Below, piece after piece: positions 60,480 to 64,000 of a stretch of 64,000 nt of DNA. The position numbers and the translations under genes are program-made. The stretch comes from JABDKH01 sp963768565. Its GTDB lineage: Bacteria > Bacteroidota > Rhodothermia > Rhodothermales > JABDKH01. Position 1 is the first letter of the stretch. Each line of letters opens with the position of its first letter. The notes beneath the pieces were generated by a model, which saw only the letters and a program-made list of their open reading frames with translations, did no database searches and was not told the origin of the DNA. The DNA lies in assembly GCA_963768565.1 (NCBI GenBank), contig CAVYIO010000012.1, positions 24,558-88,557 on the forward strand, in the 5' to 3' direction.

Positions 60480-61340
60480 ATGAAAACGAACGGTCTGCAT
60501 CTTGTCCTGCTCGGGTTGTTCCTCATAGCCTCTGATGCTCAAGCCCAGGACTTCGAAGGGCAGTTTGTGCAACGCGTCGTCAGCGTTAACGCCGACGGTA
60601 TCTACGAGGTACTTGGAGAGGCGATGTATGCCGAAGGTGTCGATGCAGTCGCCGAGGCGCTCATGGACCTCTCTCCGGACGAACTGATGAGCCGGGACTT
60701 CGTCGAGGTTGAAAATCTCCGGGTGTTCGTTAAGGGTGACGTCATGAGAGTGCAGATGAACACCGGCGGTGAACCAGAGGGCTATCAGCTTCTTAATTCC
60801 AACACCGGCACGAGCTGGATGGTGAACGTCCCCGAGAAATCGTACCTGGAGTTCACGAAGCAGGCAGCCGACGAAATGGCGCAGCAGGCAATGGAGATGA
60901 TGGAGCAGATGGGCGTGGATCCGGATCAGATGGAGGAGTACGCCGAGGAGATGACCGGTGCCGGAACCACCGAGTCGACAGGGCGCACGGCAAATGTAAA
61001 TGGCCGCACCGCAACGGCTTATAGATATAGTGATGATCAGACGGTTGTGATCGGCTGGTGCGCTGCAGATGACAGTGGCTTCTTCGCAGCCATGGCAAAA
61101 CGAGCAACGGAAGGTGCGTTCGCCGATGCGGAGACAGATCAGGAGGATCTTGCCGGCTTTGAATGTCCCGATGGCGGACTTCCCGTGCGGACACTCACCT
61201 ACGACCGATACGGAGAGAACCTGGAGATCGATGATTTTCTCGGTATGGACGCCGGCTCACTGCCGGACGCGCTCTTCAAGGTACCCGCCGGCTTTGAGAA
61301 GAAGTCCTTCAATCTCGGGGATATGCTCGGCGACAGATAG
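60480..61340 (+). CDS. Secreted DUF4412-like protein
   Basis: Intact, 286 residues. Signal peptide MKTNGLHLVLLGLFLIAS ending AQAQ. The fold pattern FEGQFVQRVVSV, VKGDVMRVQMNTGG, SWMVNVPEKSYLEF and TATAYRYSDDQTVVIGWCA resembles the DUF4412/LolA-like outer-membrane-lipoprotein-carrier fold. The middle has a Met/Gln/Glu-rich helix (AQQAMEMMEQMGVDPDQMEE). It is probably periplasmic; the function of the family is unknown. Confidence 0.72.
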   Translation: MKTNGLHLVLLGLFLIASDAQAQDFEGQFVQRVVSVNADGIYEVLGEAMYAEGVDAVAEALMDLSPDELMSRDFVEVENLRVFVKGDVMRVQMNTGGEPEGYQLLNSNTGTSWMVNVPEKSYLEFTKQAADEMAQQAMEMMEQMGVDPDQMEEYAEEMTGAGTTESTGRTANVNGRTATAYRYSDDQTVVIGWCAADDSGFFAAMAKRATEGAFADAETDQEDLAGFECPDGGLPVRTLTYDRYGENLEIDDFLGMDAGSLPDALFKVPAGFEKKSFNLGDMLGDR

Positions 61341-61590
61341 GCCGACCGGCAACGCCTGAAGACAACTCGCCAGCCAGCGAAGGACGCTGATGAACGCCGG
61401 GGTTACCGACCTTCTGCCCCAGCGGATCTTTGTGATTGACACCCGTCCGTCAGAAGGGGCGCCGGCCGTTCCCCTTGATTTGCACAAATCGGAAAGCTCT
61501 TTTAGCAGGACAGCCTGACTGCGCGATCAATCCGCCGGTCTCTATCTTCCGTCAACCGGTTCGCAGAGATAATCGACCGTCCTCACGCTT

Positions 61591-62262
61591 ATGGGACTTC
61601 TTTCCGCACGCCTGCTGTGGCGCACGATCGCCGGACTACTGCTGGCCGTCGGCGCGTTATTGATTGTTCTCTGGCTGTTGCGGCCGCGGTGGGACGAAAC
61701 TGTCATCCGGCAGTCGGTCATCACAACGATCCAGTCTGAGGCTCCCGCCTCCTTCTACGTGACCGGCATGTTGCGACTTGCGGCCACAAGCGAAGTCGCG
61801 GATACGCGGGTACTCTTTCCTGATCTCCTCCCGCTGAATCTCGGTACGACGCGCGCAACGGTGCGGCTGCCGGGTTCGGTCGCTTACGGGTTTGACGTCT
61901 CTGCGCTCGCACCTGCGAATGTGACCTTCCGCGACGACGGCGTGATCGAGGTCACGCTGCCGGATCTCCGGGTTTTCTCGGTCGAGCCCGACCTGGATGC
62001 CATGGAAATCCAGACGGACGTCGGATGGGCACGCACCCACGCCGGCAGCGGGCAGACGGCCACGCGCGCAGCAATCGTCCTGGCGCAAGACGTTCTGAGG
62101 CAGCAGGCCGAGTCCCATCTGAGCACAAGCGATCAACCACGAATCAACACTGCGAGCGCTCTGCAGGATCTTCTGACTCCGGTGCTTCAATCGGCAGGTC
62201 TGGATGACCCGCAGTTCAGTTTTCGCATCGGCCCGCACCTGGTGATGCAGCCAGGCGGGTGA
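61591..62262 (+). CDS. Membrane-anchored DUF4230-like protein
   Basis: Intact, 223 residues. One N-terminal membrane helix (TIAGLLLAVGALLIVLWLL), then an extracytoplasmic domain with YGFDVSALAPANVTF and VIEVTLPDLRVFSVEPDLD, matching the pattern of DUF4230 proteins (a strand of the form YxxDVxxL, then LPxPxVxSxExD). It ends with a helical part (AIVLAQDVLRQQAESHL). Function unknown. It lies 250 bp after the DUF4412-like gene and converges with nhaA. Confidence 0.68.
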   Translation: MGLLSARLLWRTIAGLLLAVGALLIVLWLLRPRWDETVIRQSVITTIQSEAPASFYVTGMLRLAATSEVADTRVLFPDLLPLNLGTTRATVRLPGSVAYGFDVSALAPANVTFRDDGVIEVTLPDLRVFSVEPDLDAMEIQTDVGWARTHAGSGQTATRAAIVLAQDVLRQQAESHLSTSDQPRINTASALQDLLTPVLQSAGLDDPQFSFRIGPHLVMQPGG

Positions 62263-62292
62263 TCGGTAACCTGGATCAACACCGCTGTCCAG

Positions 62293-63636
62293 TCAGCCGG
62301 ACGTACCGTCATGACCGGGCACAGGTGTCGTCCGCAGCACCAGCCAACCCGCAAGTCCCGCAAGAAGCGAGGCGGCAAAAATGCCGATCTTCGCCTGATC
62401 CAATACGGCGGCGTCAAGGAAGGCCAGGTTCGCTATGAAAAGGGCCATGGTGAAACCGATGCCGGTCAAGCAACTTACTCCGTAGATGTGGCGCCATGTG
62501 ATTCCAGGCGGCATGACGGCCCATCCCATCCGCACGGCCAGCCAGGAGAAGAAGAGTACGCCCACCTGCTTGCCCACAAGCAGGCCGAACAGTACGCCCA
62601 GGGTTACCGAGGCTCCAAAGGCCGACCAGACGTCGCTGCCAAAGGCGACTCCCGCATTGGCCAGCGCAAACACCGGCATGATGCCAAACGCCACCCAGCC
62701 GTGCAGGGCATGTTCCATGCGCGCGAGCGGCGTCTCGATGTGCTCGCAAGATTCCTCCAGGGCATGCACCGCATCACGCTGATCAGCAGTCGGCTCGCTC
62801 TGTCCCGGCTGCACGTCCTGCGCAAACAAACCGATCAACTCCTGCGCCCTTTCACGGAATCCCGATGCGTCGATCTTCCGACGTGCCGGAACGGTCAAGG
62901 CCAACAACACGCCCGCAATCGTCGCATGCACACCCGACTTCAAGAACGCCACCCAGAGTCCAAGCCCCAGCACCACGTAGATAGCGGTCCGACGAACTCC
63001 CAGACGATTCATGGCGACAAGAGCCACAAGAATCCCGCAGCCACAACGAGACTACCCCGAGGAAATCTCAGCCGTGTAGAACAGCGCAATGACCAGCACG
63101 GCCCCGAGGTCGTCGACAATAGCGAGCGCCGTGAGAAAGATCTTGAGCGCTAACGGAGCACGCGATCCGAGCAGCGCCAGAACTCCCAGTGCAAATGCGA
63201 TATCGGTAGCCATTGGAACGCCCCAGCCCTGCGCTGTGGGAGTCCCCGCATTAAAGGCGACGTACACGAGTGCCGGAACGACCATGCCACCGACCGCCGC
63301 CACCAGCGGAAGGGCGGCCTGCTTCGGAGAGCTCAGTTCTCCGACCAGTACCTCTCGCTTTATTTCGAGACCGACCACGAAGAAGAAAATGGCCATCAGT
63401 CCATCGTTGATCCAGAGCAGCAGTGGCTTCGAGATCACAAGGCTGCCCGCACCTGCGGTGACTGTCGTCTGCCAGAGTTCGAAATAGGACTCCGACCACG
63501 GAGAGTTTGCCCACGCGAGCGCCACCACTGCACAAGAGATCAGTAAGATGCCGCCCGCAACCTCCAGTCTGAAGAACTCCTGGAAGGGCCGCAGAAGGGT
63601 CACTCGACCCGGTGACGTCGAAGTGCTGGTTGCCAT
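62293..63636 (-). CDS. nhaA: NhaA-family Na+/H+ antiporter (frameshifted)
   Basis: N-terminal half intact: FFRLEVAGGILLISCAVVAL, WINDGLMAIFFFVVGLEIKR, VPMATDIAFALGVLALLG and ALKIFLTALAIVDDLGAVLV, the last holding the paired Asp of the ion-binding site. After YTAEISSG the frame stops near 63052. Two small shifts restore SLVVAAG, then ILVALVAMNRLGVRRTAIY to the end (YGVSCLTGIGFTMALFIANL). The C-terminal half has the usual remaining helices. Full length about 446 residues. Inner membrane; exchanges sodium for protons, which fits a marine or saline habitat. Confidence 0.9.
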
Positions 63637-64000
63637 ACCGAAAATGCGGAATTGTGTTTATCTAAATGGAAAGCGGTAGCGCGGTCGTCTCCACAGTTCG
63701 CCGGGGTGGTCAAGGCCGCGGACCGCACTCCGTACGCCCGCAGAATCCATCCGGGTCCCGGCAGCCGTCCCAATTGACACTTCTCTCACGAAAGATCCGT
63801 GGCCTGGAAAGCACGGCAGCTCCGCCGCGTCGTCGACCGCTACGGACTATTTCGCCACCCGCGTCGTGCTGACCCTCTTCAGTAGCAAGTCATGGTGATT
63901 CAGAAGGTTGTGTCATGTGTCACGGTGGAGATCCAACCGCCTCAGCGAACAAAACGCGCATAAGGGCTCACCAGCCTCTTTGGTAGCAGCGCAAGGTCCG
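63637..64000. other. Region upstream of nhaA, nothing recognised
   Basis: Should include the nhaA promoter on the minus strand. The short plus-strand frame at 63666-63872 is Arg/Pro/Ser-rich with no recognisable start context or domain and is not believed. Confidence 0.45.

Noticed and set aside
61390..61518. 42-codon ORF between the DUF4412-like and DUF4230-like genes
   Set aside because: Too short, with no recognisable ribosome binding site or similarity; composition is not convincing.
1..64000. tRNA, rRNA, transposase or phage genes
   Set aside because: Looked for cloverleaf-like segments, transposase DDE/HUH motifs and phage structural proteins on both strands; none could be supported.

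Overview
The window looks like a chromosomal segment of a Rhodothermota/Bacteroidota-type bacterium, probably an uncultivated Rhodothermales-like lineage. This is inferred from moderately high GC and from several secreted proteins that end in a type IX secretion (T9SS/Por) sorting tail with a YPNPF-type motif followed by a GVYLYRL-type end. Other support is a crowd of Ser/Thr kinases of the MIGxTISHFxxLEKLGGGGMG type fused to PD40 propellers or TPRs, and usable Shine-Dalgarno sites. No tRNA, rRNA, IS element, prophage or CRISPR array was seen.

Layout. 1-6.2 kb: secreted surface proteins (LamG-like fragment, LRR+FecR protein, alpha/beta-hydrolase esterase). 6.4-21.6 kb: a subtilase region with three S8 peptidase lipoproteins and several unrelated enzymes (M61 peptidase, zinc alcohol dehydrogenase, ACT protein, aldo/keto reductase). 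Two of the peptidases, and a small lipoprotein just upstream of the third, are preceded by a conserved structured leader. 21.9-30.6 kb: Tat-exported intradiol dioxygenase, YdjC-type deacetylase, di-heme-type cytochrome c with TPR, a hydrolase/PAP2/PD40 operon, a YWTD-like propeller T9SS cargo and a membrane protein. 31.0-37.3 kb: an operon of glutamate dehydrogenase plus two uncharacterised PEP/pyruvate-binding (PPDK_N-like) proteins, the second ending in a nucleotidyltransferase domain. 37.3-59.0 kb: five receptor-type Ser/Thr kinases, three of them in a chain joined by ATGA overlaps, with a metallophosphoesterase, a serine hydrolase, a formamidase, a transglutaminase-like lipoprotein and a phosphate-uptake pair (DUF47 + PiT). 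59.1-64 kb: SH3-like, DUF4412-like and DUF4230-like proteins and NhaA.

The strongest lead for something undescribed is the ~125-nt leader found three times (7319-7443, 17287-17413, 19409-19535). Two helices keep pairing while their sequence changes, a 12-nt hairpin loop is identical in all copies, and seven loop bases can pair with a conserved upstream segment (candidate pseudoknot). It always precedes a lipoprotein signal peptide. The second lead is the gdhA-linked pair of kinase-like proteins that lack the catalytic-His and TIM-barrel parts of PEP synthase.

Caution: about 18 genes are split by one or more apparent frameshifts, several in G/C runs. The density suggests uncorrected indels in the underlying sequence, so these loci are annotated as single genes and the intact reading is stated in each case.
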